Assembly: GCA_024349245.1 (NCBI GenBank)
Contig: JALDNG010000026.1
Span: forward strand, 310,001-374,000
DNA length: 64,000 nucleotides
Source of the DNA: Neodontobutis hainanensis
Lineage: Eukaryota; Chordata; Actinopteri; Gobiiformes; Odontobutidae
Direction of reading: 5' to 3'
Every line of letters begins with the position of its first letter. Position 1 is the stretch's first letter. The translations under genes and the position numbers were made by a program. This document shows, one piece after another, positions 51,101 through 61,295 of the stretch. Below the pieces are notes generated by a model, which was not told the origin of the DNA, ran no database searches, and saw only the letters and a list, made by a program, of their open reading frames with translations.

Positions 51101-54100
51101 GGTGCAAGAAACCTGTTAGATCCTATTGATAAACAAGTCTTTTAAAAGAGAGGTCACTTGAAAACCTTAGGTCATTCAGTTGATTTAATTATGATTCACA
51201 CAGTTTAATCCCAAGTGATAATAGAGCCATTCCAAGATGTTTTCATTCATTAATGTTTTTTATAATCTAACTATTTTAAGCCACAAGTATTTACTTATGT
51301 TTAAGCTTTTCTTTCTTAATTTTTTTCTTAGATTTTCTTCCTAAAGCTTTTCTTCCTAAATTTTCTTCCTTAATTCAATACATTGATATAAATGAGTAAA
51401 CGACAAAGGCATCCTTTAATCAAAGCTCAATGTCTCTGCCAGGTTAGTTTATCCCTACCGGACCGCTGATCAATAGCCTTGTTTCATGTGCTTCCTACTG
51501 ACACTGTCAGCGGGCCTGTTCGCACAAGACAGCCTCAATTTGTTTGGCTAATTTAATCTATTTCAAATACATCAGTGGTCAATCTTTATTAAAGTGGACT
51601 TGAAATGCCCATGAAGCAGAAATGATGCACACAGAGTAGAGACAAATAGTGGGCAGCAGCTGGCACCAGCGAATGTGTTTAAGACAGTGTTACTGCATGT
51701 GCTGTCACAACTTTAGGTGACTTTGTATCAATCACTTTTCACTTATTGCCAAGTAAAGGTATCAGAGCAAAAATAGTACAACATACTGAACTTAATACAA
51801 AATATTAACAAGCCATTGTGTAGCAAAACAATGCTAGACCATTCTGATTAAGCTCAATAAACACAAGGGAAATGGACCAGGAGTGGCTCTCCCGTGGGAC
51901 GACAGGATACGATTGGGCATCAGCTGTCCTGAACTCTTTAATTAAAACTGATGCACAAAAAATAGATCTGGGATTCACATTCAGTTCAAATGTACACACA
52001 CAACTGGACTGCTGGAAATGCTTTTATAAAAATGTGTGCATAAATAATAAAAAACATAGTCATATCCTGACAAAACCTGCGACAAAATCCATTATAAAGT
52101 ATACTACTATATATTTTTTCAAAGCTCTAACTCTATATGGGATGTTTACACACACCTGCCCACTCTGTGTAGTGCTACTACAAGCGCCCCTCCCGCGGAT
52201 CACTTTGTACTAAGCTTTATCCCAACACCGCAACAAATTACATAACACACCCCAGCTGGTCCTCTGTGCACCGCGGAAATCAGCCTTGTCCCAGTGTGTC
52301 ATCTGAATCTCTAGTCCAGAGCGGAGCAGTCAACTTACTGAGGCAATGGCAGCTCGGCGATAGATGTCCGGTCTTTGGCCAAGCGCTCGAGCAGATGACT
52401 CACTGTCTGTGCGTCTCTCCTGTTAAAGCTTATCACTTCCTCTCCTCCCTTGCACTCCGTCGCTGTACGTTTACTCCAGTTGGCTCACATCAGTCACTCA
52501 CCTGCTGGCTCCGCTCTCCGCTCCAAGACTGTGGCACACACTCTCAGTGAGCATCCTCTCCGCCTCCCTCACCCCTCCCACTCTCTGTCAAACACACACA
52601 CGCACGCTTTTTAGCTGTCACTTCCTCAGTCGCCCCCCTCTTTGTCTCTTCTCTCACTTACACAAACTAAACTCATTTCACTCGACCCCCCACCCCCAAC
52701 CCCCTTCCTTGTAACTCCCTCCCATCCCTTCAAAGTGGAGACCCTCCCATTTAATCCGTTTAAGGAATGACTGAAGTCTGCATTTTAGAAAAATAGAAAA
52801 AAATGACACATAGAAAGGAAATGGAGCAGCACTGATGAGGGGAAAGGGGGATGCTTATGTTCTCCCACACAACCAAGCAAGGGCTGTTGCTGCGGCAACC
52901 ACATCAGCCAAACATAAGAAAAATTGAAACCATTGAATGTTATTATATGTTTGTTATACTTAAACAAGGCAATTGGGTCTGGTGGGCCAGGAATTGCTTC
53001 TGACGCAATGGCACGGAATAAAAAAAAAACTATATTTTTTTAATTTCCTTAATGAGTCTCGTGCAATCCCTAGTGAACATGTGTGTTACTTGCACTTAGC
53101 TATCATCCCAGCAGACCTGTGACTAATGCCACCAATGTAGCCTGTGCTGCTAAATCCCTGCTAAATAATGCACTACTGCAATGAGAGTGTCAATTTATCT
53201 ATCTGTATCCCTGAGCATCTGAACGTACCAGAATGACCGACATTGTGTGTTTGTACTGTATATGCATCACATGGAGAGATAACAAGGGATTACAACAAAA
53301 GCACAGCCTCATATGGTGCACTATTAAAAGCTTTGTACTAAAATAAAGCAAATAGTCTACTGAGATGTTGAGATCTCAATTGGTTATCTGTTCATAAATT
53401 GTAGACAAACAGTGCAAAGTTTGTATATAAGTAAAAAACTGTTACACTTACACTTAAAAAGAAATTGCCACCATTTATTGAAAACGTGTCTAGCCTTTCT
53501 TTTGTTCTAATTTTAATCTTAAGCTTGGTTACATATTTACCCAAATTCAACCCACAGTAAATTGTTTTGGGCTTGCACTACTGCCAGGGATTCCCATCCC
53601 ATTATCCCAAGGAAATGGTGTGTGGTCACTCCCCTCTCTTACCCTCCACCTTTTATCCTCTGAGAATCTATCCTCAAATCTTTTTATCTCTCACTTTTAG
53701 GCTTTTATCCTCAATATCAAACTTTGAGGATATTGTAAAAAAGATAATATTATGAGCTCCTCAGAGAGGTAGGTCAAATAAAAAAAAAGATACATTCATT
53801 CATTAATCTTATACCGGTTTATCCAACAAAATATAAGATTCAACCAACATATCATTAATCAAGTCGTGTATAAAGATGACTAGACATTGAACTTAAACCA
53901 ACCTAACCAAACAAACTGCGTAGTATCAACATAGCAGAGAGCTCTGGCTGGTAGACTTGCTGTTCCTTTAAAAAATGAATGAATGCTAACTTATGCATAA
54001 GCATTGAGTGTTTCCCACAGGAAGAGTTTTAATTAGCGGGTGGACCACATGCAGGAAAAGAGGTGCAGAAGGGGTGGAGAATGTAGTGTGATTTTGACTT

Positions 54101-57100
54101 GTAAATAATACAAGGGTTTACACAAAGCTGCAAGTTTAATGATTATCTAATAAAGTTTGTGATAAAACTGTTGGAGGAAATAAGGAACAAGGTCAACCAA
54201 ATAAACCATAGGATCTCGGGTCCTGGTGGTTTTTAAACCCCCACCAGTGAATTATTTGCAAAGCAAAGCAGAAGGGCTGATAAACTTCCCTTGTTCTTCA
54301 TGAAACTTTACCTCCCCACAATTATTTTCCTAGAGTGAAACCGAGAGACTGTGATTGTGCAGCACTCTATTATCTCACAGTGAACAAGATAATGGGTTTA
54401 CTATAGTGAAAATAAATAACAAAATGTTATTAAATGAAGTCTCTTCCCAACAGATACTTTCTAATATGCCTGTTAAGCATGATGCCTTGACAGCATCTTT
54501 AATGGCACTACACAGTAGTTTGACCTCAGGTGAATGAAAGACCCAACACAAGGCGGGCTGCTTGTAACATTTGACAGAGTCAAACCATTTGTCTGTGCTG
54601 CTCAGTGACCTCTTTTTTACCAAGTGCCAACATACATTATATTAGCTTGAGCTTGAAAAGGTTGTAAATTAGAACCGGGCCTCTATCTATCTTACCAAAT
54701 TTAGCCTGATGCCCCAAAGAAAGACATCAAAGGATGACATGTTTCAAGAATTACCACATAAAGCGACTGTGGTATTAGAGTTGGTAAGACCTATACTCAA
54801 ACAAATGAAATAATTATTTTCTTTGGTGCAAACACATTTCTCTGAACAGTATCTTCATACAGCGGCAACTTTGACAGCCAACTATATACACTTTTATGAT
54901 GGAATATTGTTGTATAAAAGCCCTAGACATATAGTTTACATACCCTGGCAGAATTTGGATTTTTCTGGCCATTCTTTAGAGAATACAGTGAATGATAACA
55001 CAAAATCCTTTTGTTCACTTGTATTTAGTGGTTGGGTGAAGCCATTTATCGTCAAACAACTGTGTTTACTCTTTTTAAATCATAATGAAAATAGAAACTA
55101 CCCAAATGACCCTGACCAAAAGTTTACATACCCTGGTGATTTGAGCCTGATAACATGCACACAAGTGAAATAAACAGGTTTGAATGGCTACTAAAGGTAA
55201 CCATTATCACCTGTGATCTGTTTGTTTCTAATCAGTGTGTGTATAAAAGGTCAGTGAGTTGCAGGGCTCCAAACAGACCCTTGCATCTCTCATTCAGTCC
55301 TGCACTGACGTTTCTTTATTCTGAGTGATGGGAAAAGCAAAAGAAAGGATCAAAGGAGCTGGGGAAAAGGTATTGTATAAAACAGGAAAGGGATATAAAA
55401 AGATATTCAAGGAATTGAGAATGCTAATCATCAGTGTTCAAAATGAGGGATCCTGTTGAAACCAAACCAAGGTCAGGTAGACCAACAAATATTTCAGCCA
55501 CAACTGCCAGGAAAAATATTTAGGATGCAAAAATAAATAAATAAATAAAACACAAATAACTTTAGCTAAAATACAGGACTCTCTGAATAAAAAGTGGTGT
55601 GACTGTTTTGAGATGCACAATAAAGATGCACTTGAAGAAAAATGGGCTGCGTGGTCAAGAAACCATTACTATGCAAATGCCACAAAACATCCTGCTTACA
55701 ATCCACAAAACAGAACAGATGCAAACCTCAAAACGTCTGGAACAAAGTCATTTGGAGTAATGAGACCAAAAACATTTGGAAAGGAGTCAACAAGGTCTAT
55801 GATGAAAGGTACACCATTACTACTGCGAACTTGTTTTTTTGACTTTTTTTTTTTTTTTGCCAGTATCATGTAATAACGTGATACAATCACGTTTTTTTGT
55901 GATAATTATCACGTTATACTATCATGATAGTTATCACATTATTTCATGATAACTTTTCTTTTTTTAATGCTTTATTGGAATCAACGTATGCTTCCGTAGA
56001 AACGCGAGGAAGCTGATGAAGTTTCACTTCAGCCTTGGTCTAAAACATGGCAAGATATAAATGTTAATGTTAACACTGTAGACAATATTGTGATGAATAT
56101 GAGCACATTGAGACGTTTTTGGAAACAAATGAGATTGTATAGGCGGAAGAATCATTCAGATCTGTTGGATGTAGCAGCATTTCTTATTGATCAACTGGAT
56201 GGACACAAAAATACGAAAGTGTAGTAAGCTACAAAGTATGTTGCTTCCAATAAAGCATTGAAAAAAGAAAAGTTTTTACAAAATAACGTGAAAATTATCA
56301 TTAAATAACGTAATAGTATTACAAAATAACGAAGAAAATTATCATGAAATAAGTGAAAATTATACTGGCAAAAAAAAAAAAACACAGAAAAACAATTCCA
56401 AAAAAAGCAAATCAGAAAAACAATTCCCAAAAAAGAAAAAGTAAAAAAAACAACATTGACAGTACTACGCTTCCGTACATAGTGCTCCTACTTATGGCTT
56501 TCTTCTTAAGAAAGAAGGACATCCACCCCAGGGATCATTCTCTGAATCTCTTTTGGGAAATACACACAGCCTCTAGGGCCCTTGTGCTCTATAGCTGTAA
56601 AGGTTAAGGCAGCCACAATCAGAGCAAAGCTAATATTGCACTGAATTTAAAAGTGCAGATAGGTTTGAGATGGTGTTTGTTTCCCAGAGGACTGTACCTT
56701 TAAAGGTGTTTTACACAAATGGCCTGATATGAATGTCTGAGATAGTGAATCTTATCAACAAGCTTAAACACTCCAAATGTTGTTACTTGATAAAGCAGGC
56801 ACCTGGTAAATGTAGCAGTACAATATTCATGGCAGGGAAATGAAATAGCCAACACAAAGCAGTTGGACTAACTAAATGCTTCATGCTCAGACAAATAAAT
56901 AAAACAAAATCTGTGTAATTTGTTGCGTGAGGAGACTCCATGATGGCTGCTCCTCCTTCCAGCAGCTGCCCATATCCAGTATGCATTAAAAAGAACAGGT
57001 ACAGCAGGTGTCTCTGAATAAAAAATGTTCACTCTACCAACACTAGGGCCTGTTTCCCAGCAGCTTGCTTATCTTACACAATGTGACCATTTTGGAAGCC

Positions 57101-60100
57101 TCTGGGGAAATCACGCTCATGCAGATGTGGCTTTTCCACAAAGAAGGGTTACTTCAGGGTCACATTGTGCCGTTTGATACTAGGGCACCATGGCCTGCAG
57201 TGGATAGTTGAATAGGATTTTTCAATTCTTTTCAATTGAAATATGCCAGCAAGAAATGAAAAACAAGAATCGAAAAACTATGGAGGTTCTAAGTCATCCA
57301 GCATTTATTCACAAAAAGGTTTCATTGGGGAATAAAGCTAAATATTAAAATTCACATAAATGTAAAAGCCAACCAAAGCCAATAGTTAAATGATGTCAAC
57401 AAAATGACACTTGAATCCCTGTTAAAAATGTTAAAAGTGCTGATATTTAAAGCAGATGTGTCGAAAGGCAAAATAATTCAAAATATTACAGAAATGTCTT
57501 GCAGAAGTTGCCTGGGATCATTTGCTGTCATGTGAGCTTTAGGTTTCGACGGCATCTGTGCTGGTGTGTGACAGGTGAGGACTTGGATAAGTAAAATACA
57601 TACAGAGCCAGGGGTAAGCTTGTCACTTTGCGTCTACATTTGGTCGTGCAGCAGGAGACTTTCAGACAATGTGTTGTCTGATCGGCCTTGACAGCTCTCC
57701 CACCACTGTACAGCTCTACTTCAACACGAGCCAGTCAGGCATAGACACATAAGCGTGCACAAGCAGAATGACAGTGCATGTACAAAGTGCTGAGGAGACA
57801 GACAGAGTGACATCTCCTGGGAAATATAAAACTAAACACAAGTCTGACTCTTACGTGTTTATGAGCAAAAACATGGCAAAATATGAAAGGGGTCCAGAAC
57901 AGAAAGAAAAAATGTCATCAAAATAAAATGAGAAAATGCATCACCATTTGCAATAACTAGCAAGGTTATCGTGTGAAAAGAGCTCGTGGAACACATTAAC
58001 CAAATCTCTCAAACAAAACAAGCAGTAGTTTGTAGTGAGACACTTGAAACAAGAGCAGGTTTCAGTTAAGATGTCATTTAGAGAGTTATTAAAGGCTGAA
58101 AAGGACATGAAGCTGCTCAATTTAAGCATTTTTTGGAGGTTGTTCCAGTCCTTAGCTGCAGCATACTGAAATGACAATTTAACATTTTTTGATTTCATTT
58201 TGGAATCATTAAGCATAATGAGTTGAGCAGAACGGGTGTTGTAGGAGGCAGTAGTTTGTAACAATTGACTGAGGTAGGGTGGGCATTTAAAGATGAATAC
58301 GTACCAGTAGATGTTATGGCAGGGTTTGCAGAGATGACCAGTTTATAGAAGAGTAGAGACAACAGTGGTTGGTGTTCAAATTCGGATGTTTGTTGCAAAA
58401 TGTAAAGCATCGAGCTTGTGTACTGCAGTTTTTGTGGCCAATCTATGAATAATATCTCCATAGTCAAACATGAGGATTGCCATTTGAAACAAAGTTAGTC
58501 CAGCAGATGAAGTAAAAAGCTGAATGCATCCAGTACAGAAAACCAATTTTTGATTTGACCTTAGACTGTAACCTTTTGATGTGTTGGGAGAATGATAGCT
58601 GCCGAGCCAGATAGCTAAATATATATTATTTTCTGCCAAGCCACATTATTTATTTGGGCTTTATTGATGTTTAACATGAGCCTCAAAGAGGACAATGACT
58701 AATTATTAAAACGTAAAGTAATGTGGATGCAGTGTTTGGAGATGGGTTAGAATAGAGGATTGTGTTGTCAGCATAAAATTTAATGGATGAGTCTAGCTGA
58801 CAATTGTGTAGGCCCTAAGACTGACCCCTGAGGGACACCCTGGTAAAGGAAAGAACTCAAGAATTCAAGAACTTCAGTGTTGCAGTGACACAGCAGTCTC
58901 TTTAATATCTCTTGAACTGTCATAGGCAACTGTTTAAGGTGCAGTGGCTCAGGGGGAAGAGCAGGTTGTCCAATAACCGGAAACACAATCCTGTGTGTTA
59001 TGGTGGCTGCAGTGGTTGGAGGCATATAGGCATGGTATGGCTGCCAGGGCCACATCTCTACAATGTGAATGAGTGAGGGTGTAAATGGGTGAATGAAGAG
59101 CAAATGTAAAGCTCTTTGGGTGCCTAAGAGGGTAAATATAAGCGCTATATAAATACATTCCATTTACCAAGGTAAAAAAAACAACAGTCAAGTGCCTTGA
59201 AGTTGAAGAACAGGAATCAAGCTACAAATTAAAAACTGAATTGGCCGCACAAAATCTTTTTGTATGTCTGATAAAAAAATAATTCTATTTTTAGTATGTT
59301 TTTATCAGTGCAGACATAAGCCAAGGTGGGTTGAATCAGCACTAAGGCACTCAAATCTGAAAGGCTGCACAGAAAGTTATACAAAGGCCAGTCGGCAGCA
59401 GTAATCCAACATGTCACAAGGGGCACAGAAATAAAGCATGTTTATATGAGCAGAGAGGAATGAGAGAGACTATTATCCAACAGGTCTGTGTGGTCATTAT
59501 CCACACCAACCCGCTGTTCCTTTCTCCCCCATCAGGGTAGCTTAGTCAGACAGGATTACAACCAATTACAGCGCCCCTGGAGAGAGCGGAGATGGGACTG
59601 GAGGATCATCTGTTTGTTGTGTAGGAGTCACTATGGCTAGAAGGAAGATGGTCATTTAACATTTAATCATTGACAAGAGCAGAGGGATCAAATCAAAACA
59701 AGTGCTGACATTATACCCATTGCTCTAACAGAGATAATAGAATGATCTTTAGTCATCAACCAACCAATCAACTTTTGGGAAGTTAAAAGAGACTCACCAG
59801 AATTTTCTTGGCCTCCCAATTCGGAAAGGTGAGCACGGCATTGTGTCGATCTCCTGTAATCGGGCTGTTCTTCAAAACTGTTTTAATCAGTTGTTGTATT
59901 TTGTAATCTGTTTTTAATAAGTCTCACTCCAGTGAAATTCTGTCATGTTGCTAGTCCAACCTTGCAGCAAAAGACTTGCTCTGCATTTTTCCCTACTGCT
60001 ATTGACAGATGGAAGGGACGTTCAAATTCTATGAAAAGAATTATAATGATGTAATGGGTGCATTCCCTCTTGCGTTTAACATGAAAATACACTGGAAGTA

Positions 60101-61295
60101 TGCAGCTTTGAAGATGAAGTATGACTCATCAACATTTTGCTGAATTGCAGAAATTAGACTCCATCTTCCTCTCTTCCTGTCATCTCAGTCACTCACTTCT
60201 TTCTTCCTCTTCCTCCTCTTCACAGCTTAAAATCCTCTGTGCTGATTTGGGTCTTCTTTATGCCTCCCTTCTTCCAGAGCTTTCTTTGTTGTAGTGTAAA
60301 ATGTAGCCGCTGTGCTAGCCCAGTGCAGCTGCAGCCTGATGGCCACACTGCAGAATGTGAGCACCAGCCTGGTGAGTGCTGACTAACGCAGGCCTGGCAG
60401 TTTTGTCTCCATCTATTCCTGTGGGAACAACTGCAATGAGGCAATGCTCACCTGCTGCAGTCCGACAGAGGGGCATAGGGCCAGACAGCCATGCCACCAC
60501 ACCCAGACACACTTCACACAGAAAGAGTGTTATGTGTGGCATCAGCGCAGAGTCCAGCTGCTGCACTGCAGAGCTGGCACTATGAACCGACAGGGCATGT
60601 GTTCCTCCACTGCTGCCCATCTGCTCCAATACTAAGTGGCTCATTTGTCTTACTTACACTTGACTCTGACTCAGGGACACACATTTTAACTGAGCAGAGC
60701 TAACCTGAGCTGAGAACTATTTAAAAAGAAGCATAGTTATATTGTAGCAAAGTAGAAGTACTTATATTGAACCAATTAGCCACTGCAAAATACAAATACA
60801 TCAAACTGAAGTTAAGAGCTTGCCTTCTATATCTCTTAATTGTTTTAGACCAATGCCGTCACGCATTTATCTCCCTCTTGTGAACCATCTTGTGAATGGA
60901 TTGCCAATGTTTATGCGTGTTTAACTTTGCTTCCCATTTCTTGGATTTTTGAAATGTTTCTTTCTTGTACAAAGTTAAATACAGTGTTATAATAGACACT
61001 TTTCCAGTCGTATTACACTGTCATTGATTCACTGCTAACAAGCGTTGTAGACCAACCAGCCAATGGAGGCATCTCTTATTTTAATCGGCGCAGACCCTTA
61101 TCTATTTGAGCATGACTGGCACATCCTAAAAATGATTTTTTCTTAATTATAAAGCCTAGATAATGTCTTAAGATTTGATTTTTGACACAAATCAATTTCA
61201 GTTTTTCAGTTCATTCAGAAAATGTTCCAATATAGACGGGTTAAACTGATAGAACTCACCAAAGACTTCTGGTCTTGGAGAAGGTCTTGTCCACT
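39177..61295 (-). CDS. rap1gap: Rap1 GTPase-activating protein 1, 5' end not seen
   Basis: Core coding exons (minus): 48138-48173, 47234-47281, 46865-46903, 46589-46780, 45951-46054, 45487-45565, 45349-45402, 45183-45266, 44363-44463, 44065-44194, 43286-43441, 43140-43211, 42968-43054, 42746-42886, 41944-42075, 40954-41031, 40137-40246, 39911-40030, 39653-39770, 39446-39557, 39268-39347 and 39177-39185 (ends Asn-Cys-stop). From the ATG at 48344 this is 706 residues, or 680 without 40954-41031. The GoLoco motif (LFEMIEKMQGNRMDEQRC) binds G-alpha-i. LLPQFGGYWIEG opens the dimerisation/GAP region. The catalytic 'Asn thumb' lies in RKRHIGNDIVAIVF. Serine-rich tail motifs SRSQSMDAMGLS, RRSSAIGIENIQEVQEK, SRSSSNASSFASVVEE and ESVSSAGTPHKRDS match RAP1GAP, not RAP1GAP2. 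It switches off Rap1 at membranes. Upstream exons are listed separately. Confidence 0.95.
40954..41031 (-). other. rap1gap: rap1gap 78-nt cassette exon, paralogous to the next exon
   Basis: The exon encodes 26 residues (SLLVPGKSPSK...RRGSAIGIGTVEE) with clean AG and GT borders and phase 0 at both ends. It resembles the following exon at 40137-40246 (SLIIPGKSPTRKK...RRSSAIGIENIQE). Because both ends are in phase 0 it can be included or skipped without changing the frame. Confidence 0.85.
48306..48344 (-). other. rap1gap: rap1gap alternative first coding exon
   Basis: ATG at 48344 opens MTTRKNESMYSNQ and splices in phase 0 to the GoLoco exon at 48173. An acceptor-like TTTTAG lies just upstream, so a 5' UTR exon may feed it. 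This gives the short N-terminus. Confidence 0.6.
50925..51018 (-). other. rap1gap: rap1gap upstream coding exon (long N-terminus)
   Basis: AG/GT-bounded 94-base exon encoding KQDRNDPRITATLEPQLFQP and TLPYTASPLHK. It ends in phase 0 and so joins directly to TPDLFEMIEKMQ, skipping the short-form exon at 48306-48344. Its spacing before the GoLoco motif resembles the YTPSLYPK segment of the human long isoform. Confidence 0.65.
52339..52402 (-). other. possible rap1gap upstream exon
   Basis: A good donor (CTCA/GTAAGT) ends an open frame reading SHLLERLAKDRTSIAELPLP. It joins in phase to 50925-51018 and, if the acceptor at 52403 is used, to 59798-59853. The acceptor has a poor pyrimidine tract and the region just upstream is CpG-richer, so this may instead be a first exon with its own promoter. 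Confidence 0.4.
54915..55835 (+). mobile_element. 5' part of a decayed Tc1-like transposon
   Basis: Two direct repeats, AGTTTACATACCCTGG at about 54932-54947 and 55121-55136, lie about 190 bases apart. This is the IR/DR layout of Sleeping Beauty-like fish Tc1 elements. A transposase gene in broken frames follows: GKAKERIKGAGEK near 55330, then RSGRPTNISATTARKI near 55475-55520, then KKPLL and WNKVIWSNETKN near 55660-55790. The last motif matches the WDKVLWSDESK catalytic block with Asp changed to Asn. Frameshifts and stops separate the pieces. The 3' half and right end are missing; the copy stops at the poly-T of the next element. Confidence 0.85.
55843..56382 (+). mobile_element. 540-bp MITE with GCCAGTAT ends and an integrase-transposase remnant
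   Basis: The ends are a poly-T run then TTTTTGCCAGTAT (55843-55866) and the inverse ATACTGGCAAAAA (56362-56382). Inside both ends lie repeated ATAACGTGATA/TATCACGTTAT words. The middle (about 56016-56224) encodes, with one frame change, FSLGLKHG then STLRRFWKQMRLYRRKNHSD and LLDVAAFLIDQLDGH. This resembles the N-terminal helix-turn-helix of fish 'integrase catalytic domain' transposases (possibly the IS3EU group). The catalytic core is absent, so the copy is non-autonomous. Confidence 0.65.
56093..56224 (+). pseudogene. transposase N-terminal remnant (43 codons)
   Basis: An ATG-to-TAG frame inside the MITE. MNMSTLRRFWKQMRLYRRKN continues into HSDLLDVAAFLIDQLDGH. The preceding part of the helix-turn-helix lies in the same frame from 56054 and in another frame from 56016, implying a frameshift. 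It is likely a dead fragment kept by the deletion that made the MITE. Confidence 0.55.
57941..58860 (-). mobile_element. decayed non-LTR retrotransposon reverse transcriptase
   Basis: On the minus strand, in broken frames, the order is: YQGVPQGSVLGP (about 58830), FYADNTILYS (about 58770), LMLNINKAQ, a segment ending LFQMAILMFDYGDIIHRLAT (about 58450-58490), and near 58000-58230 a C-terminal KLSFQYAAAKDWNNLQKMLK. These are the reverse transcriptase blocks and C-terminus of fish L2/jockey-like LINEs. The catalytic YADD is changed to YADN, and stops and frameshifts are frequent. Confidence 0.85.
59040..59168 (+). mobile_element. non-LTR type 3' tail
   Basis: The stretch GTGAATGAGTGAGGGTGTAA, then GCAAATGTAAAGCTCTTTGG, then AAGCGCTATATAAATACATT is the common 3' end of fish L2-related LINEs and SINEs. 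It is in the opposite orientation to the adjoining reverse transcriptase fragment, so it is a separate insertion or an inversion. Confidence 0.6.
59798..59853 (-). other. rap1gap: probable rap1gap upstream exon
   Basis: A 56-base AG/GT-bounded exon encoding RSTQCRAHLSELGGQENS. It completes the Trp codon begun by 61260-61295, giving KTRSLWRST, which resembles SRRSVWRSD in the human long isoform. Confidence 0.55.
61260..61295 (-). other. rap1gap: probable rap1gap upstream exon
   Basis: A 36-base exon encoding VDKTFSKTRSL with strong acceptor (TTTCAG) and donor (GTGAGT). The VDK(S/T)F segment matches the human and RAP1GAP2 N-terminal region after the first exon. The start-codon exon (expected to read like MSGRKRSFTFG) was not found in the window. 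Confidence 0.65.

Noticed and set aside
52266..52550. 94-codon plus-strand frame
   Set aside because: It is antisense to the possible rap1gap exon and has no protein signature.
60220..60644. Minus-strand frames of 74 and 109 codons, cysteine- and histidine-containing
   Set aside because: They overlap in different frames, resemble no protein I know, and lack splice context; they lie in a rap1gap intron.
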